Origin: Xanthobacter aminoxidans
GTDB lineage: Bacteria > Pseudomonadota > Alphaproteobacteria > Rhizobiales > Xanthobacteraceae
Length of the DNA stretch: 64,000 bases
Assembly: GCF_023571765.1 (NCBI RefSeq)
Contig: NZ_JAMJXC010000002.1
Span: forward strand, 186,001 to 250,000
Reading direction: 5' to 3'
The notes below the pieces were generated by a model that had not been told where the DNA came from, ran no database searches, and saw nothing but the letters and a program-made list of their open reading frames with translations. Both the position numbers and the translations under genes were made by a program. Of the stretch, positions 8,468-16,318 are shown in pieces (position 1 is the first letter of the stretch; each line of letters opens with the position of its first letter).

Positions 8468-9766
8468 TCAGCGCCGGGTCTCGACTTTCACCGGCATGGC
8501 GTCGACGTGGAAGAGCGCGGGAAAGAGCCGCGTCCAGAGCGCCACGACCATGAGCGTTCCAACGCCCCCCACCACCCCCGCGCCCACCGCGCCGATGAGC
8601 GCGGCAACCATGCCGGACTCGAATTCGCCGAGCTGGTTGGAGGTGCCGACGAACAGGGAATTCACCGCGCTGACCCGCCCGCGCATCTCGTCCGGCGTGG
8701 AGAGCTGCACCAGCGAGGAGCGGATGACCACGCTCACATTGTCCGCGGCGCCCAGCACGAACAACGCGCCCAGCGACAAAAGGAAGCTGGAGGAGAGCGA
8801 GAACACCACCGTCGCCAGCCCGAACACCGCCACGGCGGCGAACATGACGTGTCCCACCTGGCGCGTGGGCGGCCGGCGCACCAGCACGAGGGACATGAGC
8901 ACCGCCCCCACCGCCGGCGCGGCGCGCAGGGCGCCGAGGCCCTGCGTTCCCACATGCAGGATCTCGGCGGCATAGATGGGCAGCAGCGCGGTGACACCGC
9001 CGAGCAGCACCGCGAACAGATCGAGGGAGATGGAGCCCAGCACCACCGGGCTGCGGCGGATGAAGGCGAGGCCCGACAGCAGGGTCTCGAGCGTCATGGC
9101 GCTGCGCGGCCCCGGCGCATGCACATGGCGGATGAAGGCCATGGCAACCGCCGCCACCCCATAGCAGACCGCCGCCAGCGTCAGCGGCACGGCAGGCCCG
9201 AAGATGTAGGCGAAGCCGCCCACCGCCGGGCCGGCAATGGTCGCCATCTGCATGGCGGAGGAGGCCACCGCCAGCGCGCGCGGCAGCACCTCGCCGGGCA
9301 CGAGGCGGGGCAGCAGCGCCGCCATGGTGGGTGCCTCGAAGGCGCGGCTGGCGCCGATGGTGACGACGGCGGCATAGATCGGCAGGAGGCCGGCATGACC
9401 GGAGCCCTCCGCGAGGGCGAGGGCGCCCACCGTGAGCGCCGACAGCGTCTGGCAGGCCAGCACGATACGCCGCCGGTCGAAGGTATCGGCCACATGGCCC
9501 ACCAGCAGGGTCAGGCACAGGATCGGCAGGAATTGCGCGAGGCCGACGAGGCCGAGGGCCGCGGCGCTGCCGGTGAGACTGTAGACCAGCCAGCCCACCA
9601 CCACCCCCAGCATCTGGAAGGCGAGGGCCGAGCAGACCCGGCTGATCCAGAACAGGATGAAGGCAGGATGATCCCGCAGCCGTATCCCGGCTGAAGATGC
9701 GGCCGCGGTCACGGCTGCAGCAGGGGGCGGAGCGGGAGAGATGTCGGCAGGCAGGTTGACGGGCAA
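8468..9766 (-). CDS. MFS transporter, EntS/MFS_3-like
   Basis: A 432-residue membrane protein with about twelve hydrophobic segments in two halves. The loop after the second helix carries the MFS signature in variant form (GHVADTFDRRRI). The overall pattern (MRGRVSAVNSLFVGTSNQLGEFESG) matches the enterobactin-exporter-like EntS/MFS_3 group. These are drug or siderophore exporters; the substrate here is unknown. The first 25 residues are proline/alanine-rich, so the true start may lie a little downstream. It stands between hss and phaZ on the same strand with gaps over 170 bp, and looks monocistronic. Confidence 0.88.
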   Translation of the reverse strand: MPVNLPADISPAPPPAAAVTAAASSAGIRLRDHPAFILFWISRVCSALAFQMLGVVVGWLVYSLTGSAAALGLVGLAQFLPILCLTLLVGHVADTFDRRRIVLACQTLSALTVGALALAEGSGHAGLLPIYAAVVTIGASRAFEAPTMAALLPRLVPGEVLPRALAVASSAMQMATIAGPAVGGFAYIFGPAVPLTLAAVCYGVAAVAMAFIRHVHAPGPRSAMTLETLLSGLAFIRRSPVVLGSISLDLFAVLLGGVTALLPIYAAEILHVGTQGLGALRAAPAVGAVLMSLVLVRRPPTRQVGHVMFAAVAVFGLATVVFSLSSSFLLSLGALFVLGAADNVSVVIRSSLVQLSTPDEMRGRVSAVNSLFVGTSNQLGEFESGMVAALIGAVGAGVVGGVGTLMVVALWTRLFPALFHVDAMPVKVETRR

Positions 9767-9882
9767 ATCACGGGGCAGATCCGCGCGGTGGCACGTCCGT
9801 GGGCCGGACGATCCTTGGACCCTGCCCGCGTACCGTTGCAGGCAGGGGTTGGCAACCCATGCCCCAACGTCCGCTCACGAAC

Positions 9883-9934
9883 CGTTCAGATGCTTGCCGT
9901 TCAGATGCTTGCGGTTCAGCTGCTTGGGTTCAGC
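9883..9934. repeat. 15-bp tandem repeat, three copies plus a partial
   Basis: Two identical copies of CGTTCAGATGCTTGC are followed by a diverged third copy and a partial fourth. The array lies just downstream of the phaZ stop and upstream of the MFS gene. Confidence 0.85.
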
Positions 9935-9944
9935 CGCCCGCCGG

Positions 9945-11162
9945 TCAATCGCTCGCCAGGATGTGGTTCTGGACGATGGGATAGACCTGACTGGCCCATT
10001 TGCGTCCCGAGAACACGCCGTAGTGCCCGACGCCCGCCTGCATGTGGTGGCGCTTCTTGTGCGGACGCAGCGCCGAGCAGATGTCCTGCGCCGCCATGGT
10101 CTGGCCGATGGAGCAGATGTCGTCCCGCTCGCCCTCCACCGTGAGCAGCGCCGTCTTGCGGATGGCGCGGAAATCGATGGGCCGGCCGCGATAGGTCAGT
10201 TCGCCCTTGGGCAGGCGGTATTCCTGGAACACGTAGCGCACGGTCTCCAGGTAGAATTCTGCGGCAAGGTCCAGCACGGCGAAATATTCGTCATAGAAGG
10301 CCTTGGTGGACTCGGCCTTCTCTTCGTCACCCTCCGAGAGGGCATTGTAGAGGTCGAGATGCGCCTTGACATGGCGCGAGTAATTCATGCTCACGAAGGC
10401 GGTGAGCTGGAGGAAGCCGGGATAGACCCGCCGCCCCGAGCCGGCAAAGCCCTTCGGCACGGTCGAGATCAAATTCTTCTCGAACCACGAGATGGGCTTG
10501 GAGGTCGCCAGCTCGTTCACCTTGGTGGGGTTGATGCGGCAGTCGATGGGGCCGGCCATGAGCGTCATGGAGGCCGGCACCGCCGGGTTCTTCTCCTGCC
10601 CCATCACCGCCGCGGCGACGAGGGCCTGCACGCACGGCTGGCACACCGCCACGAGATGGGCGCCCGGCCCCAGGACCTCCAGGAAGCGGATGACGTGCTC
10701 GACATAGTCGTCGAAGCCGAAGGGGCCGGCCGAGAGCGGCACCTCGCGGGCATTGTGCCAGTCCGTGATGTAGACGTCATGGTCCGGCAGCATCGTCTTC
10801 ACGGTGTTGACGAGCAGCGTCGCGAAATGACCCGACAGGGGCGCGACCACGAGGACGCGCGGCTGGGCGATGTCCACGTCCTTCTTGAAGCGCAGCAGGG
10901 TGCCGAAGGGCAGGACGGCGGTGTTTTCCTCCGTCACCTGAACTTCGCGATTGCCGACTTCAACCGTTTTGATGCCGAAAGACGGCCGGCCATGGGAGAG
11001 GCCGGCACGCTCGATGAGCTCGTAGGCGGCCGCAAGCTGGCGGAAGCCGAGATGGCCGTATCCATTGATGAGAGGGCCGTTGAGGGTCTGCCGCGCGAGG
11101 CTGGCGAAGAACCTCATCGGGCTCATGAGGTCGGCCTGGGCCTGATAGGCGGAGTACATCAT
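9945..11162 (-). CDS. phaZ: Intracellular polyhydroxyalkanoate depolymerase
   Basis: A 405-residue enzyme that releases 3-hydroxybutyrate from intracellular PHB granules. The nucleophile is cysteine C174 in VAVCQPCVQ, the cysteine lipase-box form of PhaZ intracellular depolymerases. It is followed by the aspartate region ERDDICSIGQT and the histidine in AGVGHYGVFSG. The start MMYSAYQAQADLM at 11162 matches the family; the frame remains open to 11393 but the extra residues look non-coding. There is no signal peptide, as expected for granule work. The divergent upstream region carries a palindromic element with TGC-N3-GCA at its core, similar to PhaR-type operators (inference). Confidence 0.95.
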   Translation of the reverse strand: MMYSAYQAQADLMSPMRFFASLARQTLNGPLINGYGHLGFRQLAAAYELIERAGLSHGRPSFGIKTVEVGNREVQVTEENTAVLPFGTLLRFKKDVDIAQPRVLVVAPLSGHFATLLVNTVKTMLPDHDVYITDWHNAREVPLSAGPFGFDDYVEHVIRFLEVLGPGAHLVAVCQPCVQALVAAAVMGQEKNPAVPASMTLMAGPIDCRINPTKVNELATSKPISWFEKNLISTVPKGFAGSGRRVYPGFLQLTAFVSMNYSRHVKAHLDLYNALSEGDEEKAESTKAFYDEYFAVLDLAAEFYLETVRYVFQEYRLPKGELTYRGRPIDFRAIRKTALLTVEGERDDICSIGQTMAAQDICSALRPHKKRHHMQAGVGHYGVFSGRKWASQVYPIVQNHILASD

Positions 11163-11560
11163 GACAGCGTGCGCCGGACCGTCCGGCACCGCGGTGCCAG
11201 AGGAGTGAACCTGGAAGAAGTCTGCAGCATGATGCCGAAAGGTCCTTCTGCTCCGCGTCCCCCACGCCCGGCCCCCGACGGCCGGCGGAAGCATTAAGTA
11301 GTTGTCGCAGGCCCGGCTTTCCGCTTTGCAGCAAGCCTGAACGGATGTACCTGTTAAGTTGATATTGGAGCTATGCGTGGTGCATTGCAACACGCATCCT
11401 TAGCAGCAGGGCCGAAGGCCGAGCGACCGCGCCGGATGCCCGACCAAAGTCGAAGCCGCCGGCTGCGCCAAGAACAAGCATGCGCCAAGAGCAAACAAAG
11501 GCGGAAGGGTCGAGGGGAACGGTCAGGTCAGGGATCGCAAATCCGAGGCACGGGACAGGC
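11163..11560. other. Divergent intergenic region between phaZ and GST
   Basis: About 400 bp without a supported gene. It contains the promoters of phaZ and the GST gene and the palindrome at 11373-11397. No clear terminator or small RNA is seen. Confidence 0.5.
11373..11397. promoter_or_regulatory. 25-bp palindromic operator candidate between phaZ and GST
   Basis: A perfect 7-bp inverted repeat ATGCGTG/CACGCAT is separated by 11 bp that contain TGCATTGCA. The TGC-N3-GCA core resembles sites reported for the PHB regulator PhaR in alphaproteobacteria. Binding here is inferred. Confidence 0.45.
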
Positions 11561-12211
11561 ATGGCGACGCTCACCATCTCCAGCAAGAATTACTCCTCCT
11601 GGTCCATGCGCGGCTGGCTGCTGTGCAGGATGGCCGGCCTCTCCTTCGATGAGGAGCGGGTGCCGACCGACGATCCCGACGCCAAGGCGGAGCTGCTGCT
11701 GCTGTCGCCCTCCTTCCTCGTCCCGCGCCTGGTGCACGAGGACGTGACGGTGTGGGACACGCTGGCCATCGCCTCCTTCCTCAATGAGGTCTTCCCCGAG
11801 GCCGGGCTGCTGCCCGCCGACCGCGCGGTGCGCGCCCACTGCCTCTCCATCTCCGGCGAGATGCATTCGGGCTTCGCCAACATGCGCTCGGCGCTGCCGA
11901 TGAACATCAAGGCGCACTATCCCGGCTTCAAGGTCTGGGCCGGCGCGCAGGCGGACATCGAGCGCATCGCCGCCATCTGGCGCGGCTGCCTCACCGCCCA
12001 CGGCGGTCCGTTCCTGATGGGCGCGACGCCGACGCTGGCCGACGCCATGTATGCGCCTGTCTGCTCGCGCTTCACCACCTACGACGTGAAGCTCGACCCC
12101 GAATGCGAGGCCTACCGCGCCCGCATCATGGCGCTGCCGCTGGTTCGCGAGTGGATCGACGGCGCGATCTCCGAGCCGGAAGAGCTGGAAGAGCTGGACG
12201 CCGAATTCTAA
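11561..12211 (+). CDS. Glutathione S-transferase family protein
   Basis: A 216-residue protein with an N-terminal thioredoxin-like domain beginning LTISSKNYSSWSMRG, where the serine pair is the probable glutathione-contact site, and an all-helical C-terminal domain from about residue 80 (GEMHSGFANMR). The SSWS-type N-terminus is typical of a YfcF-like bacterial GST group. I start at the ATG at 11561, since the frame upstream is unlike the family. It is divergent from phaZ. A TauE/SafE permease begins 19 bp downstream and is likely co-transcribed; a detoxification link is possible but unproven. Confidence 0.88.
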   Translation: MATLTISSKNYSSWSMRGWLLCRMAGLSFDEERVPTDDPDAKAELLLLSPSFLVPRLVHEDVTVWDTLAIASFLNEVFPEAGLLPADRAVRAHCLSISGEMHSGFANMRSALPMNIKAHYPGFKVWAGAQADIERIAAIWRGCLTAHGGPFLMGATPTLADAMYAPVCSRFTTYDVKLDPECEAYRARIMALPLVREWIDGAISEPEELEELDAEF

Positions 12212-12230
12212 TGCGGCCGGGTCCAATCCT

Positions 12231-13019
12231 GTGATCGAAACGGCGGCCGCCGCCGTCTCCTCCGTGAATCTGGGCCTGATCGCCGTCGGTTTTGCCGTGC
12301 TCGTGCTGGCGGGCATGGTGAAGGGCGTCATCGGCATGGGCCTGCCGACGGTCGGCATCGGCCTGCTCAGCGTGTTCCTTGCCCCGGCCGAGGCGGCCGC
12401 GCTGCTGATCCTCCCCTCCACCGTCACCAATTTCTGGCAATACTTCACCGGGCCAAACGTGCTCGGCATCGCCCGGCGCTTCTTCTGGATGATGGTGACG
12501 GTGGCGGCCGGCACGCTTGTCGGCGGCCTTCTCCTGGGCGGCCTCGCCTCGCCCGCCGCGCAGCCGGTGCTCGGTGCAACGCTGCTGGCCTATGGCGCGC
12601 TGGGCCTGTCCTCGGTGCAGTTGAAAGTGCCACAGCGGCACGAGCCATGGCTGTCCCCGCTGATGGGCTTCCTCACCGGCCTCGTCACCGGCACCACCGG
12701 CGTCTCGGTCATGCCCTCGGCGCCCTATCTCCAGTCTCTGGGGCTGGCGCGGGATGATCTGGTGCAGGCCCTCGGGCTCACCTTCATCGTCTCGACCACG
12801 GCGCTTGCCGTGGTGCTGTTCCATCCCGGCGACGGTGGCGGGGCGCTGGCCGATCCCGCCGCGGCGCTCGCCTCCGCCGCGGCGTTGCTGCCGGCCTTCA
12901 TCGGCATGCAGCTCGGCGCCATGGTGCGCCGGGCGGCCTCGCCGCAGATGTTCCGGCGCATCTTCTTCTCCGGCCTCGGCCTGCTCGGCACCTACATGCT
13001 GGTGCGCGGCCTCCTCTGA
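12231..13019 (+). CDS. TauE/SafE family sulfite/organosulfonate-type permease
   Basis: A 262-residue integral membrane protein with about eight hydrophobic helices. It has the duplicated family pattern of a glycine-rich segment (GMVKGVIGMGLPTVGIGLL) in the first half and GFLTGLVTGTTGVSVMPSAPYL in the second. TauE/SafE proteins move anions such as sulfite, sulfoacetate or related organic acids; the substrate here is not identifiable. Translation probably starts at GTG 12231, giving a short N-terminus before helix 1. It lies 19 bp after the GST gene and ends convergently to the patatin gene. Confidence 0.88.
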   Translation: MIETAAAAVSSVNLGLIAVGFAVLVLAGMVKGVIGMGLPTVGIGLLSVFLAPAEAAALLILPSTVTNFWQYFTGPNVLGIARRFFWMMVTVAAGTLVGGLLLGGLASPAAQPVLGATLLAYGALGLSSVQLKVPQRHEPWLSPLMGFLTGLVTGTTGVSVMPSAPYLQSLGLARDDLVQALGLTFIVSTTALAVVLFHPGDGGGALADPAAALASAAALLPAFIGMQLGAMVRRAASPQMFRRIFFSGLGLLGTYMLVRGLL

Positions 13020-13047
13020 GCCGGCCGCCGCTCACGCCGCCCGCCGC

Positions 13048-14199
13048 TCACTCGGAGAGGCGGTGGATGTCGTGCACGACGATGCCGATGGAATCGTCCG
13101 GCTTCCGCATCCATTCCTTCTGCCGAAGCGTCTTCACCGTGTCCTCGTAGCCGGTCTGCCAGTGCTCGCGCATGGAGGTCTGCGAGAACTCGTAGTCCTT
13201 GGATTCCCGCTCGTATGTCTTTTCCTGATAGATCAGGTGACAGATGTTGACCGGGCCGGAGCTGGCATAATCGTCGATGAGGGCGATGTCCTCTTCCGTC
13301 CGCAGCTGCTCGGGAATGCGCTGGAGCGCGTCGTAGAGCTTCGAGCGCAAATCCTGAACCCGCCGGAACACATCGGTGGTGTAGCGGGTGCGGCTCGAAT
13401 AGCTGATGTCCTTCTGGCGCTCCGACACGTCGAACATGTCCCGCGGCAGTTGCCCGCGGGCGCTGAACAGATCCACCTGGAACACCAGCGCGCTGGGGTG
13501 ATCCGGCTGGTCGAGCAGGAACTGGAGCGGGGTGTTGGAGACGACGCCGCCGTCCCAGTAGAACTCGCCGTCAATCTTCACCGCCGGGAAGCCGGGCGGC
13601 AGCGCGCCCGAGGCCATGATGTGCTCCGGCGCGATCTTGTGCTCCTGATTGTCGAAATAGATGAAATTGCCGGTGCGCACGTTCACCGCGCCCACCGAGA
13701 AGCGCTTCTCGCGGGAATTGATGCGGTCGAAGTCCACGAGCCGCAGCAGGGTCTCGCGCAGGGGAGCGGTGTCGTAGAAGGAGGTGGCGCCGGCGGCGCC
13801 CGAGGGCAGCAGCCAGGGATTGGGGAAGCGCGGGGTGAAGAAGCCGCGCTGTCCCTGCAGGATGGTGCGGGTGGCGCTGAGCTGGTTGCGCCACTGGCGG
13901 AAGATGTCGCCTTCCAGGTTGATCGGCAGGATGCGCTGGGAGGTGATGGTCTCCCAGAAGTCCCTGAGCTTCGTCACCCGGTCCTGCGGCGCGTTGCCGG
14001 CGATGATGGCCGAGTTGATGGCGCCGATGGACACGCCGGAGATCCAGTTCGGATCGCACCCGACCTCCGACAGCGCCTCGTAGACACCGGCCTGATAGGC
14101 GCCGAGCGCCCCGCCGCCCTGGAACACCAGCGCCACGCGCTTGTACTCGTCGATGATATCGCACAGCTCGCTGGAGCGCTGGTTGGCAGCGTCGGTCAT
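13048..14199 (-). CDS. Patatin-like phospholipase with C-terminal DUF3734-type region
   Basis: A 383-residue serine lipid hydrolase. The oxyanion loop QGGGALGAYQAG is near residues 27-38, the nucleophile elbow GVSIG is at 55-59 with S57, and the dyad aspartate is in YWDGGVVSN near residue 214. The C-terminal third, rich in charged helices, matches the DUF3734-like extension of alphaproteobacterial patatins. ATG 14199 follows AAGGTGAGG; a GTG at 14208 is the alternative. It lies 68 bp downstream of acetoacetate decarboxylase on the same strand. In several related genomes such patatins sit with PHB or ketone-body genes, so a role in storage-lipid turnover is plausible (inference). Confidence 0.92.
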   Translation of the reverse strand: MTDAANQRSSELCDIIDEYKRVALVFQGGGALGAYQAGVYEALSEVGCDPNWISGVSIGAINSAIIAGNAPQDRVTKLRDFWETITSQRILPINLEGDIFRQWRNQLSATRTILQGQRGFFTPRFPNPWLLPSGAAGATSFYDTAPLRETLLRLVDFDRINSREKRFSVGAVNVRTGNFIYFDNQEHKIAPEHIMASGALPPGFPAVKIDGEFYWDGGVVSNTPLQFLLDQPDHPSALVFQVDLFSARGQLPRDMFDVSERQKDISYSSRTRYTTDVFRRVQDLRSKLYDALQRIPEQLRTEEDIALIDDYASSGPVNICHLIYQEKTYERESKDYEFSQTSMREHWQTGYEDTVKTLRQKEWMRKPDDSIGIVVHDIHRLSE

Positions 14200-14267
14200 C
14201 GCCCTCACCTTCTTTGAAGTTGTTTCCCTCGACCGGCGGCGCGCAGGACGCCGCCGGAAGCCGGACG

Positions 14268-15017
14268 TCAGGCGCCGTTTTCCTTCATGTAGTCGTAGAC
14301 CACCTTGCCCATGCCGAGGGTGAGATCAGCCTTGATGTGCACGGCGGAGAGCACCTCCAGCACCGGCAGGGCCGCGACATTGCACAAGGCGTGGGGAAAC
14401 AGGCCGAGGGCGCCGGGCCCGACCCAGCATTCCTTCAGCGTGATGTCCTCCAGATAGTAGCTCACCAGCTCGCAGATGCGCGGCGTGGCGTCCACGTCCG
14501 GGATGATCTTGAGCAGGAAGCTCGGGGTGAGCAGGGAGGCGAGGATTTTCTCCTTGTCGCCGGCCACCCACTTGTAGCCCATGGTCGCGGAAGCGCAGAG
14601 CACGCTGCCGTAATGGAGCGTGCCGACCAGCGTGTCGGTCTCCACCTTGAGCTTCGGCTGGGCGTACTTCTTCGGAAAGCCCCACAGCTCGCGCCCGCCG
14701 GCGATGGGGGATTCGTCGTCCAGATACATGGAGTGGACGTAGCCGCCGTCCTGCCCGTTGAAACGGACCGGGATGACCTGTCCGGTCTCGGTGTAGTCAC
14801 CGAAGCCGGTGGAATCGGGCATGCGGATGAATTCGTACTTCACCACCGGCTCGGTGACCTCGAGCGGCTCGGGCACCACCTTCGCGAGCGCCTCCGGATC
14901 GGTCCGGTAGGTGATGATCATGTATTCGCGGTCGATGAAGCGATAGGGCCCCGGTGGGAACGAGGGGTTGGTGAGCGGCATCGAGTAGGCAGTGCGGCGA
15001 ACGTCAGCGATCTTCAT
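14268..15017 (-). CDS. adc: Acetoacetate decarboxylase
   Basis: A 249-residue cytosolic enzyme converting acetoacetate to acetone and CO2 through a Schiff base. The adjacent lysines K116-K117 in [12 protein letters not shown] match the catalytic and pKa-lowering lysine pair of the family, and length and C-terminus agree. I start at ATG 15017; the frame continues upstream without family similarity. The patatin-like gene follows at 68 bp. Together with the PHB depolymerase about 3 kb away, it could drain 3-hydroxybutyrate carbon to acetone. Some Xanthobacter strains metabolise acetone, but no carboxylase is in this window. Confidence 0.94.
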   Translation of the reverse strand: MKIADVRRTAYSMPLTNPSFPPGPYRFIDREYMIITYRTDPEALAKVVPEPLEVTEPVVKYEFIRMPDSTGFGDYTETGQVIPVRFNGQDGGYVHSMYLDDESPIAGGRELWGFPKKYAQPKLKVETDTLVGTLHYGSVLCASATMGYKWVAGDKEKILASLLTPSFLLKIIPDVDATPRICELVSYYLEDITLKECWVGPGALGLFPHALCNVAALPVLEVLSAVHIKADLTLGMGKVVYDYMKENGA

Positions 15018-15164
15018 CGGCAGTCTCTCGTGCGCTTGTCCCGTTTCGCACCTGCGAATGGACGCCGCCAAGGTAGAGCGGACGGGCGCCCGTGAAAAGC
15101 CGCCCGCGGCATGCGTTTCCTGCCCGGCTAAGGACTTGGTGCGCGGCACCGAAACCGCGGCGGT

Positions 15165-16169
15165 TCAGAAGGCCAGCAGGCCGCCCTGACCCTTTTCCGT
15201 CCCGAACGCAACGGCCCCGCCGGAGCCGTGCCAGGCGATGGCGGTCACCGGGTCATTGTCGGGCGCGCGCAGCAGGATCTCGGCGCCGTCCGAGATGCGC
15301 ACCATCATCACCATGCCGTCCTCGTAGCCGATGGCGACCACCGGGTCCTTGGGGTGGGGCGCCACGACAGTCACCCGCGAGGTGGGCGAGGGCGCGAGCA
15401 TGGCCGGCTCCTTGCCCATGGGGCCGTCCTTGGCCTGGAACGGCCACAGGATGGCCTCGCCCGAGCCGGACGTGGCAAGCCACTTGCCGTCAGCGGTGAA
15501 GGCGAAGGATTTCACCCGAGAGGGATAGCCGGACATGCGCATGTGCGCGCCGTCCACCACGCGCCAGCCGTGCAACGCCGGCTCCTGCATGGTGCTGACG
15601 AGGAAGCGGCCGTCCGGCGAGAACGTCACCCCGAGGTGCGAGCCCTTCCAGCCATAGACCTCCGGCTTGGCGCCAGCCGCGTTGGGAAACCACAGCGACA
15701 CGCCGCCGTAATGGGCCACCGCGAGGCGCAGGCCCTTGGGTGCGAAGGCGAGGCCGCCCACGGTGGAAGGCACCTCCAGCGACTTCGGCTCCCCCTTCTG
15801 CTGCAACACATGGGCGACCTTGCCGGCCGAATAGGCGACGGCCCCGTCCGGCCCCAGCGCCACCCGGTCGATCCAGCGGCCCTTCTGCTGCGCCAGCTCG
15901 CGGGTGGTGCCGTCCGCCAGCGTCTCCATCACCCGCCCGTCGTCGCCGCCGGTGACCAGCCGCTTGCCGTCGGAGGCCGCGCTGAGCACGCCGCCATCGT
16001 GAACCGGAACCAGAACCGGCGCTGCGCCCTCCTCCAGCCCGATCAGGGAGGCCGTGCCATCCGTCCCCACGAAGGCGGCCTTGGACTCAAGGAAAGCGAG
16101 GGCGACGACGCCGGCCTCGAAGGCGAGCGGCCGGACCTTGCTGGTGAGGCTGGACGGGGCGGAAACCAT
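15165..16169 (-). CDS. WD40 repeat protein
   Basis: A 334-residue protein that is almost entirely beta-propeller blades. Repeated units end in GTDGTASLI, GGDDGRVMETL, GVSLWFP, GEAILWPF and GYEDGMVMMV, consistent with about seven blades. There is no signal peptide or transmembrane segment, so it is probably a cytoplasmic scaffold. Partners are unknown. It stands alone between acetoacetate decarboxylase (same strand, 147 bp away) and hrpB (divergent, 149 bp). Similar single-copy propeller proteins are found in Hyphomicrobiales without assigned function. Confidence 0.85.
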   Translation of the reverse strand: MVSAPSSLTSKVRPLAFEAGVVALAFLESKAAFVGTDGTASLIGLEEGAAPVLVPVHDGGVLSAASDGKRLVTGGDDGRVMETLADGTTRELAQQKGRWIDRVALGPDGAVAYSAGKVAHVLQQKGEPKSLEVPSTVGGLAFAPKGLRLAVAHYGGVSLWFPNAAGAKPEVYGWKGSHLGVTFSPDGRFLVSTMQEPALHGWRVVDGAHMRMSGYPSRVKSFAFTADGKWLATSGSGEAILWPFQAKDGPMGKEPAMLAPSPTSRVTVVAPHPKDPVVAIGYEDGMVMMVRISDGAEILLRAPDNDPVTAIAWHGSGGAVAFGTEKGQGGLLAF

Positions 16170-16318
16170 GGTGCTCTGATCCCGGTGATGGACGGGGCGT
16201 TCCTTAAGGCACCGATGCGGGCCGCTGGCAACACCCCCTCTGCCGCATCCCTCCTCTGCCCCGTCCCTTCAATGCTCTTGGCCTGCGCGCGGCGCGGCCG
16301 CATAAGGGCGGCGCCGCC

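Noticed and set aside
9741-11297. A 518-codon plus-strand frame opposite phaZ
   Set aside because: Antisense to a clear depolymerase gene; no recognisable content.
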